From Deltaproteobacteria bacterium (GTDB lineage: Bacteria; Desulfobacterota; Desulfomonilia; UBA1062), in NCBI GenBank assembly GCA_018433085.1, contig JAHDRW010000013.1, positions 62,001 to 126,000 of the forward strand: 64,000 nucleotides of DNA, read 5' to 3'. A program made the translations under genes and the position numbers. Positions 8,408 to 15,278 of the stretch are shown here, piece by piece. Below the pieces are notes generated by a model. That model saw only the letters and a program-made list of their open reading frames with translations. It did no database searches and was not told where the DNA came from. Each line of letters starts with the position of its first letter. The first letter of the stretch is position 1.

Positions 8408-8452
8408 AATGTGAACCCGTCCCCGATTTCCATTCGGGGACGGGTTCACATT
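8408..8452. repeat. Long perfect hairpin, REP-like element / bidirectional terminator
   Basis: AATGTGAACCCGTCCCCG (8408-8425) and its exact reverse complement (8435-8452) form an 18-bp stem around a 9-base spacer, flanked by T-rich sequence on both sides. It lies between convergent genes and can end transcription from both. Eighteen bases of the right arm recur exactly at 61328-61345, which suggests a dispersed palindromic repeat rather than a simple terminator. Confidence 0.8.
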
Positions 8453-8468
8453 TTAAGACGCCTGTTCG

Positions 8469-9428
8469 TCAGGGGTTCACCACGTTGACAGGGGTGCCGG
8501 CGAGATACTTTTCAAGGTTGTCCACAGCGATATCCATCAGCCTGATCCTCGATTCTTTAGGAGCCCAGGCGATATGCGGGGTGACGATGCAGTTTTTTGC
8601 GGACAAAAGCACGTTGTCGGGCCTAGCAGGCTCCGAGGACAGGACATCCACCGCTGCCCCGCTCACCTTCCCGGCATTGAGCGCCTCCGCCAGATCCTCC
8701 TCCACCACCAGCGGACCTCGGGAGGTATTGATGATCTTTACCCCGTCTTTCATTCTCGCGATCGTGTTCCTGTTGATGATCCCCCGGGTGCTCTCGAACA
8801 GGGGGCAGTGAAGGCTGACGACATCCGACCCGGCAAAGAGCTCGTCGAGCCCGGCATATCGCAGGCCCTCTTCTTCCAGGCTCTTGTCCATACGGCTGTC
8901 ATAGGCGAGCACCTTCATGCCAATGGCTTGGGCGATTCGCGCCGTGGCCTGCCCGATCTTCCCGAACCCGATAATGCCCAGGGTCTTTCCCGCCAGCTCC
9001 ACCAGCGGATAATCCCAGAAGCAGAAATCAGGGCAGCGTGCCCAGGCACCCTCTTTCACCCTTTCGCTGTGCGCGCCCACGTGGTGGCACAGCTCCAGCA
9101 GGAGCGCGATGGTGAACTGCGCGACAGAGGCGGTCCCATAGGTCGGAACATTAGTGACCACGATCCCTCGCTCTTTTGCCGCATCCACATCCACAACGTT
9201 GTACCCGGTCGCCAGGACGCCGATGAATTCCACGCAAGGAACCAGGTGGAGTGTTTCCCGTGGCACCGGGGTCTTATTGGTAAATACGATCTCGGCGTCG
9301 CCGATTCTTTCGACCACCTTCTCCGGTGGAGTACGGTCGTAGACCGTGACTTCCCCGAGACCTTGGAGCCTTTCCCAGGAAAGGTCTCCGGGATTCAATG
9401 TATACCCGTCCAGAATGATTATTTTCAT
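8469..9428 (-). CDS. D-2-hydroxyacid dehydrogenase (glycerate dehydrogenase-like)
   Basis: The 319-residue protein shows the family architecture: a substrate domain, then an NAD-binding domain with GIIGFGKIGQATARIA and the following acidic residue in LAYDSRM, the catalytic arginine in NTSRGPLV, the glutamate in SSEPARPDN and the histidine in TPHIAWAPKE. It interconverts a 2-oxoacid and a D-2-hydroxyacid with NAD(H). The closest subgroup appears to be hydroxypyruvate/glycerate reductases (HprA-like), judged by overall layout. GGAGGAG precedes ATG by eight bases. It is monocistronic. Confidence 0.9.
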   Translation of the reverse strand: MKIIILDGYTLNPGDLSWERLQGLGEVTVYDRTPPEKVVERIGDAEIVFTNKTPVPRETLHLVPCVEFIGVLATGYNVVDVDAAKERGIVVTNVPTYGTASVAQFTIALLLELCHHVGAHSERVKEGAWARCPDFCFWDYPLVELAGKTLGIIGFGKIGQATARIAQAIGMKVLAYDSRMDKSLEEEGLRYAGLDELFAGSDVVSLHCPLFESTRGIINRNTIARMKDGVKIINTSRGPLVVEEDLAEALNAGKVSGAAVDVLSSEPARPDNVLLSAKNCIVTPHIAWAPKESRIRLMDIAVDNLEKYLAGTPVNVVNP

Positions 9429-9778
9429 GATATTGGCTCCTCCGGGGTCCGGACTCGTTGTATCTTGTCAGTGAAAGATCGTGTGGGTCGAGCTCTTTCC
9501 GCCGTGCGCCGCGCAGGGAGTCCGCCTTCGTTTTCAATATATTCGACTGGAAAGCATGATCCACCACGACCGAAGATCTTTTTCGCTTCGAGAATCACTG
9601 TCCGATTTTCATATCATGAATTTCATGACCATGAAACCCTTCCGGCCCTGCTCCCTTTAACACTACCGTGGCAGATTGCCGCGACACGTGACGACGCCCA
9701 GGGTTTCGGTACCTTAATGCCGGGACAGCTTTTTCTCAGGAAGCCTCTGTTTAACACTATAGTGTTCAGTACGAGAAT
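9429..9778. other. Intergenic stretch with a perfect palindrome
   Basis: No gene recognised in 350 bp. It holds the exact 14-bp palindrome AACACTATAGTGTT at 9753-9766, 13 bp past the end of the TonB receptor gene, and CATGAATTTCATG near 9615. There is no clear terminator T tract. Confidence 0.5.
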
Positions 9779-11692
9779 CTAGAACCTCACCTGCACCGAG
9801 ACACGGTAGGTCCTCCCGGGCACGGGATACCAGAAGCTGCCCCACTCGGACCGGTCTTCGTATTCCACCGAGGTGTCGTCCAGGACGTTGCTGACCTTGA
9901 AGGCGGCCGTTGCAAACCGTGTGATCTCGCAGGCGATGCCCGCATCGACGATGTTTCTGTTGCCGGTCTTCCCGATGTTGGCATCGTCGGTGTACACCCC
10001 CTCCCTGAACTGGTAGGAGGCGAAGATATCGACCTGCCGTCCGAAGATCACGGGCAGGTAGTCGGCCTGGAGCGTGAAGATGTCCTGCGGCTTGAGCCTG
10101 ATACGCTTGCTCTCGAAGGGGCCGCTCCCGTACCTGAACTGGTTGAATGCATAGCCCAGCGATAGCTTCACGGGCTCGACCGGCTTTACCCACGCGTATG
10201 CCTCAACGCCCGAGGCGTTCGCGCGGTCCACATTTACATAGGTGAAGGTCATGGCCTCAAGGTCGGATTCCATCTTGATCAGATCGCTGTAGCGCGTCAC
10301 GAAATAGCTCGCGCTCAGGCCGAACCGCTCAAACTCGATAACAGGGCCTATGTCCCAGCCGAACGACTTTTCGGGCTCGAGATCGGGGTTGGTGACAAAG
10401 GTGTACCAGGAAGAAGGGGAATAGAGATGTCCCATGGTGGGCTCGCGAAACCCGGTGCCCGCGTTCGCCTTGAGTTCGAAATGGGGCACGACGTTCCAGG
10501 AAACCCCGCCGTGATAGGTCCATTTTCCTTCGAACGCGGTGCTGTAGTCGTGCCGAATGGCAAGGGAAAACAGAACGGGGTCGAGTTCAAGGGTCGAATG
10601 GAGGACCCCGGATGTAACGGTGCGCGAGTGGATGCCGTAGTCGTCGCTGCTGAGCCGCTCCCTGCGCACGGTGACCTCTGGAGAGAGCTTCAGGGGACCA
10701 ATGCCGTGTGAATAGATCGTGTCGAAATAGTCGCTCGTGAGCCGGGACCGGACGTCTCCGGTGAAAAATGCGAAGTTGCTGGTGCAGGTGCGTGTGGAGA
10801 TTCTGGAGGCCTTCAAGGCCAGGGATCTGTCGGAATCGAATTCCCGGACCGTATCGATCATGAACGAGTACCGGCTTGTGTTCACCTCGTCGTCAGGGGT
10901 CAGCATGCCCGCGCTGCCTTCGCTTCCGGGCGAGCCCATCTCCTGTCTGGCCAGGGTTCCCGAGAGCAGCGTGTCCCATCCGTCGATGTCCGTCCAGAGC
11001 TTCGAGAGGAGAGAGGTGTTCTCTGTGTGGTTGTTCTCCCTGCGCGCCGTTGTGCCGTCGTCCCGTTCGTAGAGATAATCGTTGTCCGCCCGGCTCCGGG
11101 TCACATCCAGGAGAAACCCTGTTCCGCCCGCCTCGGTGTTCAGGAGCAGGTTGTAGAGGCTGTAACCATAGGTGCCCAGGGATGAGGTAAACTCCAGGCT
11201 GTCACCGGGCCGGGGATTCCGTGTGACGATGTTGACCACCCCCCCCATTGCCGAACCGCCGTATGACGCCGAGTTGCTGCCCTTGATAATCTCGAGCCGG
11301 TCGATCTCGGGTACCGCATACAGGGAAAGGTCGACCATGTCCCCGCTGACCGAACTGAGGGGAACACCGTCGAGCATGACGAGCGTCTGCTGATAATTCG
11401 TCCCCCGCAGGCTCACCGGTACGGGCACGGCCCCGCCATAGACGGGCAGGTCGACGGAGACGGCCTTTCTGATCGCGTCGCGGGAGTCGATGAGCCCGGT
11501 TGCCAGAGGCCTGACCTCGACGATGTCGCTGAACGCGGTGGGCGCCCTGCCGGTCAGGGAAGAAGACGATGTATCGTCAATGGCAGTGGCCGTGACGATG
11601 ATCTCCTCGGCATGGGCGGGGAAGAAGGGAAGCAACGAGAGGAAAAAAAACAGAATACCCAGTGCGCTTGCTGCAATGTAACGATGGTGCAT
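9779..11692 (-). CDS. TonB-dependent outer membrane receptor, probably for cobalamin/corrinoids
   Basis: The 637-residue precursor has a signal peptide ending PAHA, a TonB-box-like EEIIVTATAI directly after cleavage, a plug domain (SLRGTNYQQTLVMLDGVPL, GSNSASYGGSAMGGVVNIVT) and a 22-strand-type barrel ending in an aromatic pattern (YRVSVQVRF). It should bind a scarce ligand at the outer membrane and import it with TonB energy. The upstream cobalamin riboswitch makes a corrinoid the likely ligand (BtuB-like). No periplasmic binding protein or ABC transporter genes follow, so the rest of the uptake system is elsewhere. Confidence 0.9.
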   Translation of the reverse strand: MHHRYIAASALGILFFFLSLLPFFPAHAEEIIVTATAIDDTSSSSLTGRAPTAFSDIVEVRPLATGLIDSRDAIRKAVSVDLPVYGGAVPVPVSLRGTNYQQTLVMLDGVPLSSVSGDMVDLSLYAVPEIDRLEIIKGSNSASYGGSAMGGVVNIVTRNPRPGDSLEFTSSLGTYGYSLYNLLLNTEAGGTGFLLDVTRSRADNDYLYERDDGTTARRENNHTENTSLLSKLWTDIDGWDTLLSGTLARQEMGSPGSEGSAGMLTPDDEVNTSRYSFMIDTVREFDSDRSLALKASRISTRTCTSNFAFFTGDVRSRLTSDYFDTIYSHGIGPLKLSPEVTVRRERLSSDDYGIHSRTVTSGVLHSTLELDPVLFSLAIRHDYSTAFEGKWTYHGGVSWNVVPHFELKANAGTGFREPTMGHLYSPSSWYTFVTNPDLEPEKSFGWDIGPVIEFERFGLSASYFVTRYSDLIKMESDLEAMTFTYVNVDRANASGVEAYAWVKPVEPVKLSLGYAFNQFRYGSGPFESKRIRLKPQDIFTLQADYLPVIFGRQVDIFASYQFREGVYTDDANIGKTGNRNIVDAGIACEITRFATAAFKVSNVLDDTSVEYEDRSEWGSFWYPVPGRTYRVSVQVRF

Positions 11693-11749
11693 AAGGGGAC
11701 ACCTCCTAATAGGATGAATTCCCTAGGAGTCTCCACCCAGGTACGCAGG

Positions 11750-11920
11750 TGTAGTCCGTTGACCGCGGATAGGTCTTCTGACTCACGGATCGTCCAGCCG
11801 GCCTCACCTTCCCGCCCTTAAGAAAAGGCAGTGGTGGTTTTTAAAGACCGCCTGTCCCCGTTCACAGCGGCGTCCCCGTCCCGGAATCGCACCGGGTTCC
11901 CTTGAATCCGCAGCAGGGTT
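11750..11920 (-). promoter_or_regulatory. Cobalamin (adenosylcobalamin) riboswitch
   Basis: On the reverse strand the 5' leader has the class hallmarks in order: GGGAACCCGGTGCGATTCC, GGGACGCCGCTGTGA, a CCACTGCC segment, GGGAAGGTGAGGCCGGC, and the B12-box-like GTGAGTCAGAAGACCTATCC. It lies about 60-225 bases before the TonB receptor start. In this family ligand binding reduces expression, often by hiding the ribosome site (AGGAGG precedes the ATG here). Boundaries are approximate. Confidence 0.93.
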
Positions 11921-11927
11921 GACAAAA

Positions 11928-11956
11928 TGAATAGCAGAACCTTGCCGGAGTGTCAA
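11928..11956 (-). promoter_or_regulatory. Promoter of the riboswitch/TonB receptor transcript
   Basis: TTGACA (11951-11956), 17 bp, TATTCA (11928-11933) on the reverse strand. The predicted start near 11921 coincides with the 5' edge of the riboswitch. Confidence 0.7.
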
Positions 11957-12065
11957 GATGAACATCCCGGAAATACTATCGTTCTCTCATGTGTTTCTTC
12001 ATTCCGAGGCCGGAAGCAGATGTTTCTATATGTAGTATCTTTTTGACGGCCGGGCTATTTTCCCC

Positions 12066-12096
12066 TTGCCGGGCATGATAATTTCTGGCATATACA
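12066..12096 (+). promoter_or_regulatory. Possible promoter of the aroF leader
   Basis: TTGCCG (12066-12071) lies 17 bp from CATATA or 19 bp from TATACA (12091-12096). Transcription would start at about 12101-12103, at or beside the ATG of the leader peptide. The -10 assignment is uncertain. Confidence 0.4.
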
Positions 12097-12101
12097 GCGA
12101 C

Positions 12102-12176
12102 ATGATTACAACATCAGCCACCAGGTATTATGGTTATTATTTCTGGTTTACCAGGGGAGAACCGCCTGTGGGCTGA
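12102..12176 (+). CDS. Aromatic-rich leader peptide of the aroF attenuator
   Basis: A 24-codon reading frame from ATG 12102 to TGA 12174-12176 contains YYGYYFWF at residues 9-16: four Tyr, two Phe and one Trp codon within eight positions, directly upstream of a DAHP synthase gene. The density of aromatic codons is very unlikely by chance and fits ribosome-stalling control by charged tRNA-Tyr, tRNA-Phe and tRNA-Trp. No good Shine-Dalgarno sequence is present; translation may start on a leaderless transcript. The codon run follows ATCAGCCACCAGG (12113-12125), which can pair with CCTGTGGGCTGAT (12167-12179) to enclose it in a hairpin. Confidence 0.8.
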   Translation: MITTSATRYYGYYFWFTRGEPPVG

Positions 12177-12194
12177 TCTGTTCAACGCATGAAC

Positions 12195-12236
12195 AAAAAA
12201 GGCCGTGGGTGGTGAAAACCCCCACGGCCTTTTTTA
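12195..12236 (+). terminator. Intrinsic terminator acting as attenuator of aroF
   Basis: GGCCGTGGG (12201-12209) pairs with CCCACGGCC (12221-12229), the stem is extended by A6/T6, and a run of T follows. It lies after the leader peptide and 47 bases before the aroF ATG, so full transcription of aroF must read through it. Part of the preceding segment (CCTGTGGG, 12166-12173) mimics the rising arm (CCGTGGG) and could compete for the falling arm. Confidence 0.85.
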
Positions 12237-12282
12237 TTGCCGTGGGTCCACATCATGGGCCGTTAAAAAATAGGAGGTCGTT

Positions 12283-13302
12283 ATGATCATATCCATGAAA
12301 AAGGGTGCAACAACGGAAGAAATCGATCACGTCAGGAAGCTTATCGAAGAAATGGGCTACCGGGTACACGAGAGCCGGGGCGAAGAGCGGATGATCTTCG
12401 GGGCCATCGGGGACGAACGGGAAAAGCACCGCCTCGCCTCGCTCGAAGCCCAGCCCGGGGTGGAAAAGGTGATCCCCATCCTCGCCCCCTACAAGCTCGC
12501 CTCCCGGGAGACCAGGAAGGAATCGACCGTGATCGATCTGGGAGGAGGCGTCAAGGTTGGAAACCGGAAGCTCCTCGTCATTGCCGGGCCTTGCGCGGTC
12601 GAGTCTCTGGAACAGATCATGGAGGTGGCCGCGGCGATCAAGGAGAGCGGGGCCCACATGCTCAGGGGCGGGGCGTTCAAGCCCAGGACATCGCCCTATG
12701 CATTCCAGGGCCTCATGAACGACGGCCTCTACCTTCTCTCAAAGGCCAAAGAGGCCTACCACCTTCCGGTGATCACCGAGGTCATGGATGCGGCCAGCAT
12801 CGAGATCGTCTCCGAGCATGCAGATTGTCTACAGGTTGGTGCGCGCAATATCCAGAATTTTCCGCTCCTCAAGGAAGTGGGCAAGACCAGAAAGCCAGTG
12901 CTGCTCAAGCGCGGCATGTCGACGACCATCGAGGAGTTCCTCATGTCGGCTGAATACGTGCTCTCCAGCGGCAACAGCCAGGTGATCCTGTGCGAGCGCG
13001 GCATTCGGACCTTCGAGACCGCCACCCGGAACACGCTGGATCTTTCCGCCGTGCCCGTGCTCAAGGAAAAGACCCACCTGCCCGTCATCGTCGATCCTTC
13101 CCACGGCACCGGGCATGCACGTTATGTCGAGCCCATGGCGTATGCAGCCGTGGCCGCCGGTGCAGACGGCCTCATGATAGAGGTGCATGCCAGGCCGGAA
13201 GAGGCTCTGTCAGACGGGCCGCAGTCACTGCGCCCGAGCGAATTCAAGGCTGTAATGGAGGGCATCCGGCGCATCGCGCAGGCGGTCGGCAGAGACATCT
13301 GA
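12283..13302 (+). CDS. aroF: 3-deoxy-7-phosphoheptulonate (DAHP) synthase, type I beta
   Basis: The 339-residue protein has an N-terminal ferredoxin-like regulatory domain (about 1-70) followed by the TIM-barrel catalytic domain with [46 protein letters not shown] and [16 protein letters not shown]. It condenses phosphoenolpyruvate and erythrose 4-phosphate, the entry step to aromatic amino acids. In this subtype the N-terminal domain can bind Tyr or Phe for feedback inhibition. A perfect AGGAGG site precedes the ATG. Expression is probably controlled by the upstream leader peptide and terminator. It is separated from the other aro genes (2.4-8 kb) by the TonB receptor and dehydrogenase genes. 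Confidence 0.96.
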   Translation: MIISMKKGATTEEIDHVRKLIEEMGYRVHESRGEERMIFGAIGDEREKHRLASLEAQPGVEKVIPILAPYKLASRETRKESTVIDLGGGVKVGNRKLLVIAGPCAVESLEQIMEVAAAIKESGAHMLRGGAFKPRTSPYAFQGLMNDGLYLLSKAKEAYHLPVITEVMDAASIEIVSEHADCLQVGARNIQNFPLLKEVGKTRKPVLLKRGMSTTIEEFLMSAEYVLSSGNSQVILCERGIRTFETATRNTLDLSAVPVLKEKTHLPVIVDPSHGTGHARYVEPMAYAAVAAGADGLMIEVHARPEEALSDGPQSLRPSEFKAVMEGIRRIAQAVGRDI

Positions 13303-13361
13303 TCCATCCCGGAGAGTCCTACCACTTGATTTTTCCGGGCGAAGACACTAGGATACAAGAC

Positions 13362-13892
13362 ATGGCTTACTTCCATCCCGGGCACAGAAATATGCTCGTA
13401 CACGGCTCCCTGCTGGCCGAGCGCATCGTCTCGAAGGAGACCAAGTGGAGCGGGGACGGCCTATACGATGTCGTCACCCTGGCAGAGTCGGGTGAGGACG
13501 AGCGCAAGGAGGGGGTCTTTGCCCACCTCCTCCTTCTCTCGCCCCGGGAAAAGCACAAGCCGTCTCTGTTCCGGATATGCCTGCAGGACATCGAGATCTG
13601 CGACTTTGTGAGCAGGCACCGCGATATTGACCTGATATCGTTCTTCACCTTCATCATGACCCACGAGCTGCTCCATATCCACCGCTTCTCCTCCGGGATG
13701 GCGGACTTCTTCGAGTCCCGCAAAGAAGACGAGGAGGCGTTCGTGGATTCTCTAACCCGGCTGTTTTTTGCAAAAAACCCCCTGACCGGGCTGAAGAATG
13801 TCCTTACGCTGCTTGACAAGGTAGAGGCAGCACCCCTATATAGTTCCACGAAAATTGTTGACCAAGGGAGTCATTTCCATGCCTATTTATGA
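13362..13892 (+). CDS. Unknown protein with a HELLH metal-binding motif
   Basis: A 176-residue soluble protein beginning [10 protein letters not shown]. Residues 101-105 are HELLH, an exact HExxH zinc-protease-type motif at the end of a hydrophobic helix ([19 protein letters not shown]), followed by acidic [10 protein letters not shown] that could supply a third ligand. No signal peptide is seen. The start has AGGA eight bases upstream; the 3' end overlaps the fmdB-type gene by 14 bp, so the two are coupled. The family is not recognised; catalytic activity is a motif-based guess, and a metal-dependent structural role is equally possible. Confidence 0.7.
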   Translation: MAYFHPGHRNMLVHGSLLAERIVSKETKWSGDGLYDVVTLAESGEDERKEGVFAHLLLLSPREKHKPSLFRICLQDIEICDFVSRHRDIDLISFFTFIMTHELLHIHRFSSGMADFFESRKEDEEAFVDSLTRLFFAKNPLTGLKNVLTLLDKVEAAPLYSSTKIVDQGSHFHAYL

Positions 13893-14136
13893 GTATAAGT
13901 GCTTAAGGTGTAATCATGAGTTCGAGGTGGTACAGAAGTTCAGCGACGCCCCGATCCGGCAGTGCTCTGTGTGCGGAGGGCCGGTAAAAAAGCTTATCTC
14001 CCGTTCTTCCTTCCACCTCAAAGGCTCGGGGTGGTATCTGACGGATTATGCGAAGAAGAACACGCCCACGGACACCAAGCCATCCTCAGAGCCTGCAAAG
14101 AAATCCAGCGACTCTTCGTCGTCGGATTCCGACTGA
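13879..14136 (+). CDS. FmdB-type zinc ribbon protein
   Basis: An 85-residue protein with the N-terminus [20 protein letters not shown] and a second pair CSVCGG about 27 residues on, giving a four-cysteine zinc ribbon, then the family segment [18 protein letters not shown] and a Ser/Asp/Lys-rich disordered tail. The family is widespread and thought to be regulatory (name from formamidase regulators), but function is not firmly known. The start at 13879 is preferred to an upstream ATG because it gives the conserved MPIYEY. Confidence 0.88.
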   Translation: MPIYEYKCLRCNHEFEVVQKFSDAPIRQCSVCGGPVKKLISRSSFHLKGSGWYLTDYAKKNTPTDTKPSSEPAKKSSDSSSSDSD

Positions 14137-14149
14137 TCGGTACGGCATC

Positions 14150-14629
14150 GTGGAATTCACTCATCTCGATGACCAGGGCCGGATATCCATGGTGGATGTC
14201 GGGGGCAAGGATGCAACCACCAGGGTCGCTGTGGCGCGGGGATCCATCAGCATGAGCCGCGAGGCCTATACTGCGGTGGTGAGCGACCAGGTGGCAAAGG
14301 GCAACGTGCTCGCCACGGCAAAAATCGCGGGCATCATGGCGGCAAAGAACACGGCGCAGACCATTCCCCTGTGCCATCCGCTACCCATTGACAAGATCTC
14401 GTTAGAGTTCTTTCCCAGTGAAGAGAATGCAAGCATAGAGGTGGAGTCGACCGTCAAGGTCTCCGGGAAAACCGGGGTCGAGATGGAGGCCCTTCACGCC
14501 GCAAGCGTTGCCCTGCTCACGATCTACGACATGTGCAAGGCCATCGACAAGACCATGGTCATAAGCGGCATCCGTCTCATGGAAAAATCCGGGGGCAAGA
14601 GCGGCCATTTCAGACGCCCCGACGAATAA
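14150..14629 (+). CDS. moaC: Cyclic pyranopterin monophosphate synthase
   Basis: A 159-residue protein from a GTG start at 14150, giving VEFTHLDDQGRISMVDVGGK, the MoaC N-terminus. Family motifs IPLCHPLPIDKISLEF and the C-terminal TIYDMCKAIDKTM-type segment are present. With MoaA it makes cPMP, the first intermediate of molybdenum cofactor synthesis. The start is not supported by a good Shine-Dalgarno site, but it is 13 bp after the fmdB-type stop, consistent with coupling. No other moa or mod genes are nearby. Confidence 0.92.
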   Translation: MEFTHLDDQGRISMVDVGGKDATTRVAVARGSISMSREAYTAVVSDQVAKGNVLATAKIAGIMAAKNTAQTIPLCHPLPIDKISLEFFPSEENASIEVESTVKVSGKTGVEMEALHAASVALLTIYDMCKAIDKTMVISGIRLMEKSGGKSGHFRRPDE

Positions 14630-14678
14630 CCGTCTATACAGGAATTCAGCAGGAAGAACGATCCCTGATTGGGGCGCC

Positions 14679-15278
14679 TCACTCACCAGGTAGTTGCAGT
14701 TCCCGGTCTACTGCGGACAGAATGTCGGCGCTCACCTGATCGCGGGGTCTGTCAGCATCGATGATACGGTACCTCGCCCCCACGGCGAGGTCGAGGAATG
14801 CCTCCCGCAGCTCCTGGTGATAGACGGGCTCGCGGAGCTCGAATCTGTCTCCGGGCACGATCCGGTTCAGCGCGCGGCCGGGGTCCACGTCGAGGACAAA
14901 GGTGAGGTCCGGTTCGATCCAGGTCCCTGTCTTCTCCATGAGCTCTCGTACACGCCCGACACCAACACCTCCCACCACTCCCTGGTACGCCAGGGTCGAG
15001 TCGATGAACCGATCGATGACCACGACCTTTCCCTGCTCAAGCGCGGGAAGGACCATCTTCGTGATATTCTCACGGCGGGAGGCCAGGATCAGGAGCAGCT
15101 CGGTGATCGCATCCAGACCTTCGTGAAAGAACAGATCACGGACGTTCTCGGAGAATGACGAGCCGCCCGGCTCCCGGAACGAGAGCAAGGGCAGCCCGTG
15201 TCGTTCAAGATGCGCGCAGAGAATTTTCGCATGGGTGGACTTGCCCACACCCTCTCCGCCCTCGAAGCTGATGATCAC
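14679..15278 (-). CDS. tmk: Thymidylate kinase
   Basis: A 199-residue P-loop kinase with FEGGEGVGKSTHAK at the N-terminus, the DRFIDSTLAYQG motif and lid-region residues further on. It phosphorylates dTMP to dTDP for DNA synthesis. Start overlaps the ppdK stop (ATGA), so it is co-transcribed downstream of ppdK. It converges with moaC with 49 bp between stops and no clear terminator. Confidence 0.93.
   Translation of the reverse strand: MIISFEGGEGVGKSTHAKILCAHLERHGLPLLSFREPGGSSFSENVRDLFFHEGLDAITELLLILASRRENITKMVLPALEQGKVVVIDRFIDSTLAYQGVVGGVGVGRVRELMEKTGTWIEPDLTFVLDVDPGRALNRIVPGDRFELREPVYHQELREAFLDLAVGARYRIIDADRPRDQVSADILSAVDRELQLPGE

Noticed and set aside
12130..12192. An alternative 20-codon leader frame with one Trp and one Phe
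   Set aside because: The frame at 12102-12176 has a far denser run of aromatic codons in the right position relative to the hairpins.
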